A stretch of DNA of 64,000 nucleotides from Aeromonas sobria (GTDB lineage Bacteria > Pseudomonadota > Gammaproteobacteria > Enterobacterales > Aeromonadaceae). The stretch is from NCBI RefSeq assembly GCF_000820145.1, contig NZ_CDBW01000033.1, positions 16,511 through 80,510 on the forward strand, in the 5' to 3' direction. The first letter of the stretch is position 1; every line of letters begins with the position of its first letter. This document shows positions 56,454 to 64,000 of the stretch, piece by piece. Below the pieces are notes generated by a model that searched no databases, had not been told where the DNA came from, and saw nothing but the letters and a program-made list of their open reading frames with translations. A program made the translations under genes and the position numbers.

Positions 56454-57233
56454 ATGGATGAACTGGTTGCCAAAACCTGGCAGAAAATTCAGCAAGAAGC
56501 ACAGTGCATGGTGACCGAAGAGCCCATGCTGGCCAGCTTTTTCCACTCCACCATTCTCAATCACAAGAATCTGCGGTCGGCTCTCAGCTTCCAGCTGGCC
56601 AACAAGCTCGACAGTGCCACCATGCCGGCCATCGTCTTGCGCGAAGTGATCGAGCTGGCCTTGCACAGTGAGCCGCAACTGCTGGCAGCTGTTGCGGCTG
56701 ACATCTGCGCCGTGCAGGAACGTGACCCGGCGGTCGATCTCTTCTCCACCCCGTTGCTCTATCTCAAGGGCTTCCATGCCCTGCAGGGCTATCGGGTTGC
56801 CAACTGGTTGTGGCGGCAAGGGCGGCGCTCGCTGGCCCTCTATCTGCAAAACCAGATCTCGGTGGTGTTCGGGGTGGATGTGCACCCGGCCGCCCGCATC
56901 GGCAAGGGGATCATGTTTGACCATGCCACCGGCATCGTGGTCGGGGAAACAGCGGTGATCGAAGATGATGTCTCGATCCTGCAGAGCGTGACCCTCGGCG
57001 GTACCGGCAAGGAGAGCGGTGATCGCCATCCCAAGATCCGCGAAGGGGTGATGATAGGGGCGGGCGCCAAGGTGCTCGGCAATATCGAAGTGGGCATGGG
57101 GGCCAAAATCGGCGCGGGCAGCGTGGTGATCAACCCGGTACCACCTCACACCACAGTAGCCGGGGTACCGGCCAAGATCGTTGGCCGCCCGGATTGCGAC
57201 AAGCCTTCACTGGATATGGATCAGTGCCTCTGA
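56454..57233 (+). CDS. cysE: Serine O-acetyltransferase
   Basis: CysE acetylates serine as the first step of cysteine synthesis. The 259 residues have an N-terminal helical domain and a C-terminal left-handed beta-helix of hexapeptide repeats, with DVHPAARIGKGIMFDHATG (catalytic His and Asp) and GGTGKESGDRHPKIREGV. The last residues (DMDQCL) differ from the usual terminal Ile that binds cysteine synthase. It starts eight bases after fieF. Confidence 0.96.
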   Translation: MDELVAKTWQKIQQEAQCMVTEEPMLASFFHSTILNHKNLRSALSFQLANKLDSATMPAIVLREVIELALHSEPQLLAAVAADICAVQERDPAVDLFSTPLLYLKGFHALQGYRVANWLWRQGRRSLALYLQNQISVVFGVDVHPAARIGKGIMFDHATGIVVGETAVIEDDVSILQSVTLGGTGKESGDRHPKIREGVMIGAGAKVLGNIEVGMGAKIGAGSVVINPVPPHTTVAGVPAKIVGRPDCDKPSLDMDQCL

Positions 57234-57254
57234 TCCCCTGACCGAGACAATTCG

Positions 57255-58535
57255 ATGGCCAAGCGCTGGTCAGGTTACCTGATCCTGGGGATGTGGCTGC
57301 TCAACCTGCTTCATCTCTATCTGGGGTTATCCCCCTGGCCTGCCGCCATCGCAGCCTGGGGGGCGTCACTGCTCACCTGGCCATGGCTGGTGGGGGCCGC
57401 CAAACGGCAAGCGCTGGCCCTTTATGGTGCGGCCCTGTTGCTGCTCATTTTCTCCTGGTGGCGGGGGGCCAGCCTCGCTGCTGGCGACTGGCTGCTGCCC
57501 AACATCAATATGCTCACCATGTTTGCCGCAGTGAGCACCCTTAATCTCGCCACCTCCGGCCTGCTGACCGGCACTACCTCCTGGACCGGACGTAAGGGGC
57601 TGTGGAGCACCATGGCCAGCCTCAATTTGCTGGGGGCGGTGATCAATCTCTCGGTGCTGTTCATCATCGGCGATCGGCTGGAGCGCAACGGGACGCTGGA
57701 GCGGCGTCAGGTGATGGTGCTAAGCCGTATCTTCTGTGCCGCCGCCTTCTGGTCACCCTTCTTTGTTGCCATGGCGGTGGCGCTCACCTATGCCCCTGGC
57801 TTGCAGCTCTCCCATATTCTGCCGTTCGGGATCCTCGCTGCCTTGCTGGCGATGGGCTTGACCGCCTGGCAGGTGGAGCGGATCGGGGTGGCCGACTTTG
57901 CCGGTTATCCGCTGCGACTGCAGACGCTGGGCTTGCCGGTCACGCTGGCGTTGCTGGTGCTGCTGATCAAGCAGATTTGGCCCCAGCTTGGCATTCTGGC
58001 GGTGATTGCGCTGGTGGCCCCTTTATTGGCGTTGCTCTTTATGCCGAGGGTCGGGCGCAAGGCGGCCCTCAAGCGACAGGTGGTGGAGCGCTTTCCCGCC
58101 ATCGGCGGTCAGCTGGTGCTGTTTCTGGGGGCCGGTTTGCTGGCGGCGGGCATTAACAGTGCGCTGTCAGTAGTCGAGTTTGATATGGGGCACGGTCTAC
58201 CGCTGTTCAACCACTTTGGCTGGCTCGAAGCCTCCCTGACGCTGTTATTCATTTTGCTGGTGGCCATTGTCGGGGTTCATCCGCTGATCACTATTTCTGC
58301 CGTGGCACCGCTGCTCTGGCCGCTGTCGCCAGACCCCAGTCTGCTTGGCATGTGCTTCTTGCTGGGATGGGGGCTCGCCACCGGCACCAGTCCGCTCTCG
58401 GGCTCCAATCTCGCGTTGGCCTCCCGCTACAACTTGAGTGCTGCCCTGATCCTGCGTTGGAATCTGTGTTACGGGCTGATGATGTACGCTATCGCCAGCC
58501 TGTTGTTGGGGGCCTATAGCGCCTTGTATGGATGA
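57255..58535 (+). CDS. Multi-pass membrane protein, possibly an ion/dicarboxylate transporter
   Basis: The 426 residues form about 12 hydrophobic helices. Re-entrant-loop-like segments with GTSPLSGSNLALASR near residue 380 and TLNLATSGLLTGTTSW near 95 recall the inverted-repeat architecture of the ion transporter superfamily (CitMHS/DASS). The substrate is unknown. It follows cysE by 21 bases and may be co-transcribed, which might suggest transport of a sulfur compound, but this is speculative. Confidence 0.7.
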   Translation: MAKRWSGYLILGMWLLNLLHLYLGLSPWPAAIAAWGASLLTWPWLVGAAKRQALALYGAALLLLIFSWWRGASLAAGDWLLPNINMLTMFAAVSTLNLATSGLLTGTTSWTGRKGLWSTMASLNLLGAVINLSVLFIIGDRLERNGTLERRQVMVLSRIFCAAAFWSPFFVAMAVALTYAPGLQLSHILPFGILAALLAMGLTAWQVERIGVADFAGYPLRLQTLGLPVTLALLVLLIKQIWPQLGILAVIALVAPLLALLFMPRVGRKAALKRQVVERFPAIGGQLVLFLGAGLLAAGINSALSVVEFDMGHGLPLFNHFGWLEASLTLLFILLVAIVGVHPLITISAVAPLLWPLSPDPSLLGMCFLLGWGLATGTSPLSGSNLALASRYNLSAALILRWNLCYGLMMYAIASLLLGAYSALYG

Positions 58536-58783
58536 GGTGGAATCGATACTGATCTCACCCTTGGCCAGCCTGTTGGCAGGGGGTTGTTTGCTGGTTATCA
58601 GGCTCTTGTATCGGATCGGGCGCAGGATGCGAGAAAAATAGACGCATATTTAGACAATACATCTTTGGAAGGCGCATTTTGCAGCGCACTGGCTTGTTTG
58701 TGCCAATGCGGTCGAGGTATGCTGGCTTCACGCGCTTGAATCGCCCTCTGTGGGGCATCGCAATTGAACAAACAGGTATGCAT

Positions 58784-58993
58784 ATGTCACTAGAAGTCCT
58801 TGAGCAACTCGAATCCAAAGTACAATCCGCCGTCGATAACATCTCCCTGCTGAAAATGGAGCTGGACGAGCTGAAAGAGCAGAATGGCAAGCTGCAAGAC
58901 GAGAACCATCAGCTGCGCAACGAACATGTTGCATGGCAGGAGCGTCTGCGTGCCCTGCTGGGCAAAATGGAGCAGATGGGCGAAACCATCTAA
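58784..58993 (+). CDS. zapB: Cell division protein ZapB
   Basis: ZapB is a small coiled-coil protein that stabilises the Z ring through ZapA. The 69 residues start MSLEVLEQLESKVQSAVDNI and are a continuous coiled coil ending GMxxxGETI-like. ACAGG eight bases upstream supports ATG 58784 over ATG 58778. It is followed by a terminator shared with elbB. Confidence 0.93.
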   Translation: MSLEVLEQLESKVQSAVDNISLLKMELDELKEQNGKLQDENHQLRNEHVAWQERLRALLGKMEQMGETI

Positions 58994-59019
58994 TTCATTG
59001 CCATCAGGCAGAATTGAAA

Positions 59020-59053
59020 ACGGGCCGCTCCATGAGCGGCCCGTCTGTTTTTG
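59020..59053. terminator. Terminator between zapB and elbB
   Basis: ACGGGCCGCTC and GAGCGGCCCGT pair around CAT, followed by CTGTTTTT, between convergent genes. Confidence 0.85.
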
Positions 59054-59065
59054 GCGAGTTGGGGA

Positions 59066-59716
59066 TTACAGCGCCAGTAGCTGCCGGACTGTTTTCTCGA
59101 TGCCGTCTGCCGCTTCAACAATATTGCTGGCCAGCATGTAGGCGGGGGTGGAGATCACCTTGCGTTCCTGATCCACCACGAACTCGTTGACCGGGCAGTT
59201 CAGGTGACTGCCGCCCATCGCCTCGATGGCGTTGGCGGTCCCCTCGTCATGGCCGATGGTCGCCAGCGTTCCGGCGCCATAGATCAGCGGGATCATCGCC
59301 GGTGCAATGCAGATATAGGCGGCTGGCTTGTTGGCGTTGGCAAAACTTTGGCACGCTTTCAGCACATCGGGCTGGATTTGGCACTCGGCCCCCTTGATGG
59401 CGAAGTCGCACAGGTTCTTGGCGGCGCCAAAGCCACCGGGCACCAGCAGCGCGTCATAGTCGCGTGCATCTAACTCTGCCACATCACGGATCTGGCCACG
59501 GCAGATGCGGGCCGCTTCGACCAGCACATTGCGGCTCTCTCCCTCGCTCACTTCACCGGTCAGGTGGTTGATCACATGAAGCTGTGCTACGTTCGGTGCG
59601 AAGCACTGCACGGCTGCTCCCTGGCGGGCCAGCGCCAGTAGGCTGATGACGGCTTCATGAATTTCGGCCCCGTCAAAGACGCCACAGCCACTCAAAATCA
59701 CGGCCACTTTTTTCAT
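59066..59716 (-). CDS. elbB: Isoprenoid biosynthesis glyoxalase ElbB (DJ-1/PfpI superfamily)
   Basis: The 216-residue protein matches ElbB, a DJ-1-like glyoxalase. The start MKKVAVILSGCGVFDGAEIH and LVPGGFGAAKNLCDFA are typical, and the nucleophile-elbow cysteine is in AAYICIAPAMIP. GAGGAG nine bases before ATG 59716 fixes the start; a longer upstream frame is not conserved. Confidence 0.95.
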   Translation of the reverse strand: MKKVAVILSGCGVFDGAEIHEAVISLLALARQGAAVQCFAPNVAQLHVINHLTGEVSEGESRNVLVEAARICRGQIRDVAELDARDYDALLVPGGFGAAKNLCDFAIKGAECQIQPDVLKACQSFANANKPAAYICIAPAMIPLIYGAGTLATIGHDEGTANAIEAMGGSHLNCPVNEFVVDQERKVISTPAYMLASNIVEAADGIEKTVRQLLAL

Positions 59717-60116
59717 GGCAAACTCCTCGTTGTTGAAAATGTGAGCCAAGATAGATTGTTGTACTTTTGTATGGTTATCGCTCGCCATCCGCTGGTCAAG
59801 TCATCTCGCTGTGCTAGGATTGTTTCGTTTTGGATCCTGCCTTACCTACTCCCTTAAATCTTTTTCCACATTGATCGAGATCATTCTAACGGTGTTGCGG
59901 TCTATTTATTGGATTTCAACCTGTTGTTTTATATTGGCTTTTATATTTTTGTGCACAGCTTGATCACTGATGAACATCCAGGTGGCTATTTTTGAACACA
60001 GAGTTATCCACAGCCTTGGGCGTTTGAAGTGCCCGTTTATGGTGGTATTACGCCCCTTGGTGTGAAGGGGCCCCTGTGGCATCCTAGCGGCTATTTATCT
60101 TTGGCAGGACGATTTC
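59717..60116. other. elbB-polA gap with DnaA-box-like sites
   Basis: No gene in 400 bases. A perfect DnaA box TTATCCACA is at 60,004-60,012 and a near match TTTTCCACA at 59,862-59,870, with several GATC sites around 59,873-59,965 and an AT-rich stretch (59,895-59,960). The polA promoter must lie here; I cannot place it. Confidence 0.55.
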
Positions 60117-62873
60117 ATGGCCTCTAGCAATCCCCTTATTCTGGTCGACGGCTCCTCTTATCTGTACCGCGCTTTCTTTGCCTCCCAGCAGGCCGACCTG
60201 CGTACCTCGACCGGTTTGCCGAGCGGCGCCGTCCGTGTCATGGCCAACATGATGCGCAGCCTGCGCAAGCAATACCCTGACTGTCATGTGGCCGTGGTGT
60301 TTGATGCCAAGGGCAAGACCTTCCGCGACGATATCTATCCCGAATACAAGGCCAATCGCCCCAGCATGCCGGAAGACCTGCGCAGCCAGGTCGCTCCCAT
60401 CCATCAGATGATCAAGGCGATGGGCTTCCCCTTTTTGATGATCGACGGGGTTGAGGCGGATGACGTGATCGGCACCCTGGCCCGTCAGGCGACCGAGAAG
60501 CAGCTGCCAGTGCTGATCAGTACCGGTGACAAGGACATGGCGCAGCTGGTTTCCGACCATGTCACCCTGATCGATACCATGAAAGATCTGAAGACCGATC
60601 GGGAAGGGGTGATCGAGAAGTTTGGCGTGCCGCCCGAGCTCATCATCGACTATCTGGCCCTGATGGGTGACAAGGTCGATAACATTCCCGGCATGACCGG
60701 TGTCGGTGAGAAGACCGCACTGGCACTGCTGCAGGGGATTGGCAGCATTGACGAGATTGCCGCCAACCTCGACAAGGTGGCCGCTCTTGGCTTTCGTGGC
60801 TCCAAGGCGTTTGCCGACAAGTTCCGTGAGCAGGAAGAGCAGGTTCGCCTCTCTTATACCTTGGCGACCATCAAGACCGATGTGGTGCTGGAGCAGGATC
60901 TGGAACAGCTGTTGCTCAAACCGGTCGACAAGGAGTCGTTGTTGGCGGTCTACCGCGAATATGAGCTGCGCAACCTGATCAAAGAGCTGGATTCCGGTGG
61001 CGAAGAGAGCGTCGGATCGGAAGAGGCAAGTAGCGAGGCGGCTGCTCCGGTTGCCGCCATCGAAACCGACTACCGCTGCATTCTGGACGAAGCCGAGTTT
61101 GACGGCTGGCTGGCCCAACTGCAGGCCGCGCCGCTGTTCGCCTTCGATACCGAAACCACCAGTCTCGACTATATGGAGGCGCGGATCGTCGGCGTCTCCT
61201 TCGCGGTTGAGCCGGGCAAAGCCGCTTATGTACCGTTTGGCCACGACTATCTCGGGGCGCCGGTACAGCTGAGCGAGGCTGTGGTGCTGGGCAAGCTCAA
61301 ACCGCTACTGGAAAATCCGGCCCGTCTCAAGGTGGGGCAGAATCTCAAATACGATCGCAACGTGCTGCTCAACCACGACATCGACCTGCAAGGTATCGCC
61401 TACGACACCATGCTCGAATCCTACGTGCTTAACTCCACCGCCAGTCGCCACGACATGGATTCGCTGGCCAAGCGTTATCTCGGGGTCGAGACCACCTCCT
61501 TTGAAGATATCGCAGGCAAAGGGGTGAAACAGCTCACCTTCAACCAGATCGAGCTGGAGCAGGCCGCCCCCTATGCGGCGGAAGATGCCGATATCACTCT
61601 GCGTCTGCACCAGACCCTCTGGGGTCAGCTGGAAGCCGTGCCGGGCCTTGCCAGGGTATTCAACGAAATCGAGCTGCCGCTGCTGCCGGTATTGGCGCGG
61701 ATGGAGTTGCTCGGCACTACCATAGATCCCAAGCTGCTGCATCAGCAGAGCCAGGAGATCGAACTGCGGCTGGCCGAGCTGGAGCGTCAGGCCCACGAGC
61801 TGGCAGGACAGGAGTTCAACCTCTCCTCGCCCAAGCAGCTGGGGGAGATCCTCTTCACCAAGCTGGGCTTGCCGATCATCAAAAAGACCCCCAAGGGAGC
61901 GCCGTCCACCGCAGAAGAGGTGCTGGCCGAGCTGGCGGAGACCTATGAACTGCCACGCCTGTTGATGGAGCATCGCGGCCTGGCCAAACTCAAGTCCACC
62001 TATACCGACAAGCTGCCGCTGATGATCAAGCCCCAGACCGGGCGGGTACATACCTCCTATCATCAGGCGGTAGCGGCCACGGGTCGTTTGTCATCATCTG
62101 ATCCCAACCTGCAGAATATTCCGGTGCGTAACGAGCAGGGGCGCCGGATCCGTCAGGCATTCATCCCGAGCGCCGGTTACAAGCTGGTGGCGGCGGACTA
62201 CTCCCAGATCGAGCTGCGCATCATGGCGCACCTCTCCGGTGATAAGGGGCTGCTGACCGCCTTTGCCGAGGGCAAGGACATTCACAAGGCGACGGCTGCC
62301 GAGGTATTCGGTGTAGCGCTCGATGCAGTCACCACCGACATGCGCCGCAGCGCCAAGGCGATCAACTTCGGCCTTATCTACGGCATGAGCGCTTTCGGTC
62401 TGGCCAAGCAGCTGGGGATCGGTCGCGCCGAAGCGCAGAAGTACATGGACCTCTACTTCGAACGCTACCCGGGGGTGCTGGAGTATATGGAGCGCACCCG
62501 CCAGCAGGCGGAAGCCCAGGGTTATGTCGAGACCCTGTTCGGTCGTCGCCTCTATCTGCCGGATATCAAGTCCCGCAACGCCGGTCTGCGCAAGGGCGCC
62601 GAGCGGGCCGCCATCAATGCTCCGATGCAAGGCACTGCCGCCGATATCATCAAGCGCGCCATGATCAACGTGGACAGTTGGATCCGCGGCATCGAGGATG
62701 AGTCGATCCGTATGCTGATGCAGGTACACGATGAACTGGTGTTCGAGATCCGCGCAGAGAAGCTGGAGGAGTACACCGCCATCATCAAGGAGAAGATGTC
62801 AGCGGCGGCCGATCTGCATGTGCCGCTGTTAGTCGAAGCGGGCTCCGGCGATAACTGGGATCAGGCCCACTGA
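60117..62873 (+). CDS. polA: DNA polymerase I
   Basis: Pol I removes RNA primers and fills repair gaps. The 918 residues carry the 5' nuclease (about 1-290, [14 protein letters not shown] at the start), the 3'-5' proofreading domain with intact FDTETTSLD (about 343), and the polymerase with motifs A ([16 protein letters not shown], about 694), B ([19 protein letters not shown]) and C (VHDELVFEI, about 870). All catalytic acidic residues are present, and length is near E. coli Pol I (928). Confidence 0.98.
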   Translation: MASSNPLILVDGSSYLYRAFFASQQADLRTSTGLPSGAVRVMANMMRSLRKQYPDCHVAVVFDAKGKTFRDDIYPEYKANRPSMPEDLRSQVAPIHQMIKAMGFPFLMIDGVEADDVIGTLARQATEKQLPVLISTGDKDMAQLVSDHVTLIDTMKDLKTDREGVIEKFGVPPELIIDYLALMGDKVDNIPGMTGVGEKTALALLQGIGSIDEIAANLDKVAALGFRGSKAFADKFREQEEQVRLSYTLATIKTDVVLEQDLEQLLLKPVDKESLLAVYREYELRNLIKELDSGGEESVGSEEASSEAAAPVAAIETDYRCILDEAEFDGWLAQLQAAPLFAFDTETTSLDYMEARIVGVSFAVEPGKAAYVPFGHDYLGAPVQLSEAVVLGKLKPLLENPARLKVGQNLKYDRNVLLNHDIDLQGIAYDTMLESYVLNSTASRHDMDSLAKRYLGVETTSFEDIAGKGVKQLTFNQIELEQAAPYAAEDADITLRLHQTLWGQLEAVPGLARVFNEIELPLLPVLARMELLGTTIDPKLLHQQSQEIELRLAELERQAHELAGQEFNLSSPKQLGEILFTKLGLPIIKKTPKGAPSTAEEVLAELAETYELPRLLMEHRGLAKLKSTYTDKLPLMIKPQTGRVHTSYHQAVAATGRLSSSDPNLQNIPVRNEQGRRIRQAFIPSAGYKLVAADYSQIELRIMAHLSGDKGLLTAFAEGKDIHKATAAEVFGVALDAVTTDMRRSAKAINFGLIYGMSAFGLAKQLGIGRAEAQKYMDLYFERYPGVLEYMERTRQQAEAQGYVETLFGRRLYLPDIKSRNAGLRKGAERAAINAPMQGTAADIIKRAMINVDSWIRGIEDESIRMLMQVHDELVFEIRAEKLEEYTAIIKEKMSAAADLHVPLLVEAGSGDNWDQAH

Positions 62874-62913
62874 TCCACCATGTTCGGTTGCTATATATAG
62901 CTATATAAGAAGA

Positions 62914-62938
62914 GAAGCCCGGCACACTGCCGGGCTTC
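62914..62938. terminator. Terminator between polA and the gamma-carbonic-anhydrase-like gene
   Basis: An 11-pair stem (GAAGCCCGGCA with TGCCGGGCTTC) with a CAC loop between convergent genes. Confidence 0.75.
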
Positions 62939-62955
62939 CTGTTTCTGCCCCGTCA

Positions 62956-63495
62956 TCAAGCCTCTTGCAGATACTCATCCTTGAGCAGGACATAGTTGTC
63001 GGCCGAGGTTTTGAGAAAGGTAATTTCGGCGGGTTTGAGGGGGCGAGCCTGCTTGACGGGATTGCCTATATATAGAAAGCCCGATTCGAGTCGTTTGCCA
63101 GGTGGTACCAGCGAACCTGCGCCGATCATCACATCATCTTCGACCACTACCCCGTCCAGAATAATGGCCCCCATGCCGACCAGCACCCTATTGCCGATGG
63201 TGCAGCCGTGCAGCATCGCCTTGTGACCGACCGTGACATCTTCCCCGATCAGCAGCGGATAACCATCAGGGTTGCTGGCACTCTTGCGAGTCAGGTGCAG
63301 CACTGTGCCGTCCTGAATATTGCTGCGGGCGCCGATGTGGATATGATTCACGTCGCCCCGCGCCGCTACCATGGGCCAAATGCTGGCATCATCGGCCAGC
63401 TCGATATCACCCACCAGTGTGGCGCAGGGATCTATATATACCCGTTTGCCCAGTTGCGGGCGTTTTCCCTTGTAGGGTCTCAGTCGCAAGTCCAT
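62956..63495 (-). CDS. yrdA: Gamma-carbonic-anhydrase-like protein (YrdA family)
   Basis: The 179-residue left-handed beta-helix protein has the three zinc-binding histidines of the family in SNIQDGTVLHL and VGHKAMLHGC. The start MDLRLRPYKGKRPQLGKRVY is chosen because AAGGAGG lies six bases upstream of ATG 63495; an ATG eight codons earlier is also in frame. E. coli YrdA is of similar size; its substrate is unsettled. The gene uses two rare ATA codons inside TATATA palindromes. Confidence 0.93.
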   Translation of the reverse strand: MDLRLRPYKGKRPQLGKRVYIDPCATLVGDIELADDASIWPMVAARGDVNHIHIGARSNIQDGTVLHLTRKSASNPDGYPLLIGEDVTVGHKAMLHGCTIGNRVLVGMGAIILDGVVVEDDVMIGAGSLVPPGKRLESGFLYIGNPVKQARPLKPAEITFLKTSADNYVLLKDEYLQEA

Positions 63496-63626
63496 CTTGG
63501 CCTCCTTGTTTTCGGCCATTCTAGCAATCCAGAACCAGATTCTGTTGATAAGTTTGTATAAAAGCTGTGTGTTGATATGAATAACTAAAAAATCGCACTT
63601 TTTAGCAATTTAAAAGCTTTAAAGCC

Positions 63627-63654
63627 TTGCAAGCATGTCGAAGATCCCTATAAT
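63627..63654 (+). promoter_or_regulatory. rrn promoter P1
   Basis: TTGCAA (63,627-63,632) and TATAAT (63,649-63,654) are 16 bases apart, followed by the GC-rich discriminator GCGCCCC typical of stringently controlled rRNA promoters. The AT-rich stretch 63,580-63,626 upstream is a likely UP element. Confidence 0.85.
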
Positions 63655-63742
63655 GCGCCCCTACCAGCACGGCGGAACACGCCGGACTGATGAGCTAGCT
63701 TCCTGGTGAAGTGGGCGCCGAAAGAAAAGCGAAAACAATCGC

Positions 63743-63770
63743 TTGACTCTCGAAGTGAGAAGCGTATTAT
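63743..63770 (+). promoter_or_regulatory. rrn promoter P2
   Basis: TTGACT (63,743-63,748) and TATTAT (63,765-63,770), 16-base spacer, about 116 bases downstream of P1, as in tandem rRNA promoters. Confidence 0.85.
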
Positions 63771-63797
63771 ACGCCTCCTCAGCGCGACAAGCGCAAC

Positions 63798-63809
63798 GCT
63801 CTTTAACAA
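63798..63809 (+). promoter_or_regulatory. boxA antitermination site of the rRNA leader
   Basis: GCTCTTTAACAA is the rrn boxA, followed by a CTGTGTGGGCACTCAC boxC-like element as in E. coli leaders. The region 63,810-64,000 is 16S leader; the 16S gene should begin just after the window. Confidence 0.9.
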
Positions 63810-64000
63810 TTTGAATCAAGCAATCTGTGTGGGCACTCACAGCATCGAGCATCAAAATTAATTTTTGATTTTCAATGTCTGGTGAAGTGACCAAGACGAT
63901 TTCTTAGCAATAAGAAGTCGAACAGTTTATTTCAGCAATTCATTGAGCCGCTGAATGCTTGTTACTTCGGTAACAGCACGAAGCAAACCAAACTTAAATT

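Noticed and set aside
60084..61244. 386-codon frame on the minus strand
   Set aside because: It is antisense to the 5' part of polA, with no family resemblance.
62876..62945. Spot 42 small RNA downstream of polA
   Set aside because: In E. coli spf follows polA, but this gap is only about 80 bases and holds a terminator with no spf-like sequence.

Overview
This window looks like chromosomal DNA of an Aeromonas species. The core genes are GC-rich gammaproteobacterial ones whose proteins and order fit that genus (ilvY/ilvC, coaBC-dut-slmA, rpmB-rpmG-mutM, ubiC-ubiA/plsB/lexA, cpxRA, zapB, polA). The species assignment is inference; the window contains no 16S sequence.

Positions 1 to about 18,311 are accessory DNA. 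Bases 1-4,050 resemble a satellite-type integrative element: an inovirus Gp2/YagK-YfjJ-type replication-associated protein and an AlpA regulator on the minus strand, then an unrecognised 347-residue protein with a ribbon-helix-helix-like tail and an H-NS paralogue on the plus strand. A lone tRNA-Thr(UGU) follows. From 4.3 to 15.4 kb lies an auxiliary type VI secretion cluster: a CaiF/GrlA-like regulator, an orphan LuxR-type regulator, hcp behind a candidate sigma-54 promoter, vgrG, an Eag/DUF1795 chaperone, a 1464-residue PAAR-RHS effector with an LHH-type nuclease tip, an overlapping SMI1/KNR4 immunity gene, and decayed Sel1-repeat and membrane-protein genes. An AcfC-like solute-binding protein sits between two related hairpins. 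A P4-type integrase comes next. Just right of it is a 14-base copy of the 3' end of tRNA-Asp followed by two terminators, so the island probably entered the tRNA-Asp end of an rRNA operon lying left of the window.

Positions 18.5 to 63.5 kb are core chromosome. They hold protein acetyltransferase/acyl-CoA ligase patZ, branched-chain amino acid genes ilvY and ilvC, pgi, mscS, the coaBC-dut-slmA operon, radC, the rpmB-rpmG ribosomal operon, mutM, coaD, and lipopolysaccharide core genes (a GT9 gene, a waaE-like gene, waaF, waaA). A PTS operon of the ascorbate type (ulaCBA) is divergent from a LacI-family gene across a set of palindromic operators. Then come acuI, an orphan fliL-like gene, ubiCA, plsB, lexA with two SOS boxes, a SCO1-like gene, dinF, trmL, cpxRA, fieF, cysE, a membrane protein, zapB, elbB, polA and a gamma-carbonic-anhydrase-like gene.

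The last 400 bases are an rRNA operon leader with two promoters and a boxA antitermination site; 16S rRNA should begin just beyond the right edge. Points most worth a second look are the RHS nuclease/immunity module with its regulators, the unrecognised satellite protein, the LacI-type operator array on the ula genes, the hairpin- and GGA-rich stretch downstream of lexA, and two tandem duplications (upstream of waaF and at the 3' end of ubiA).
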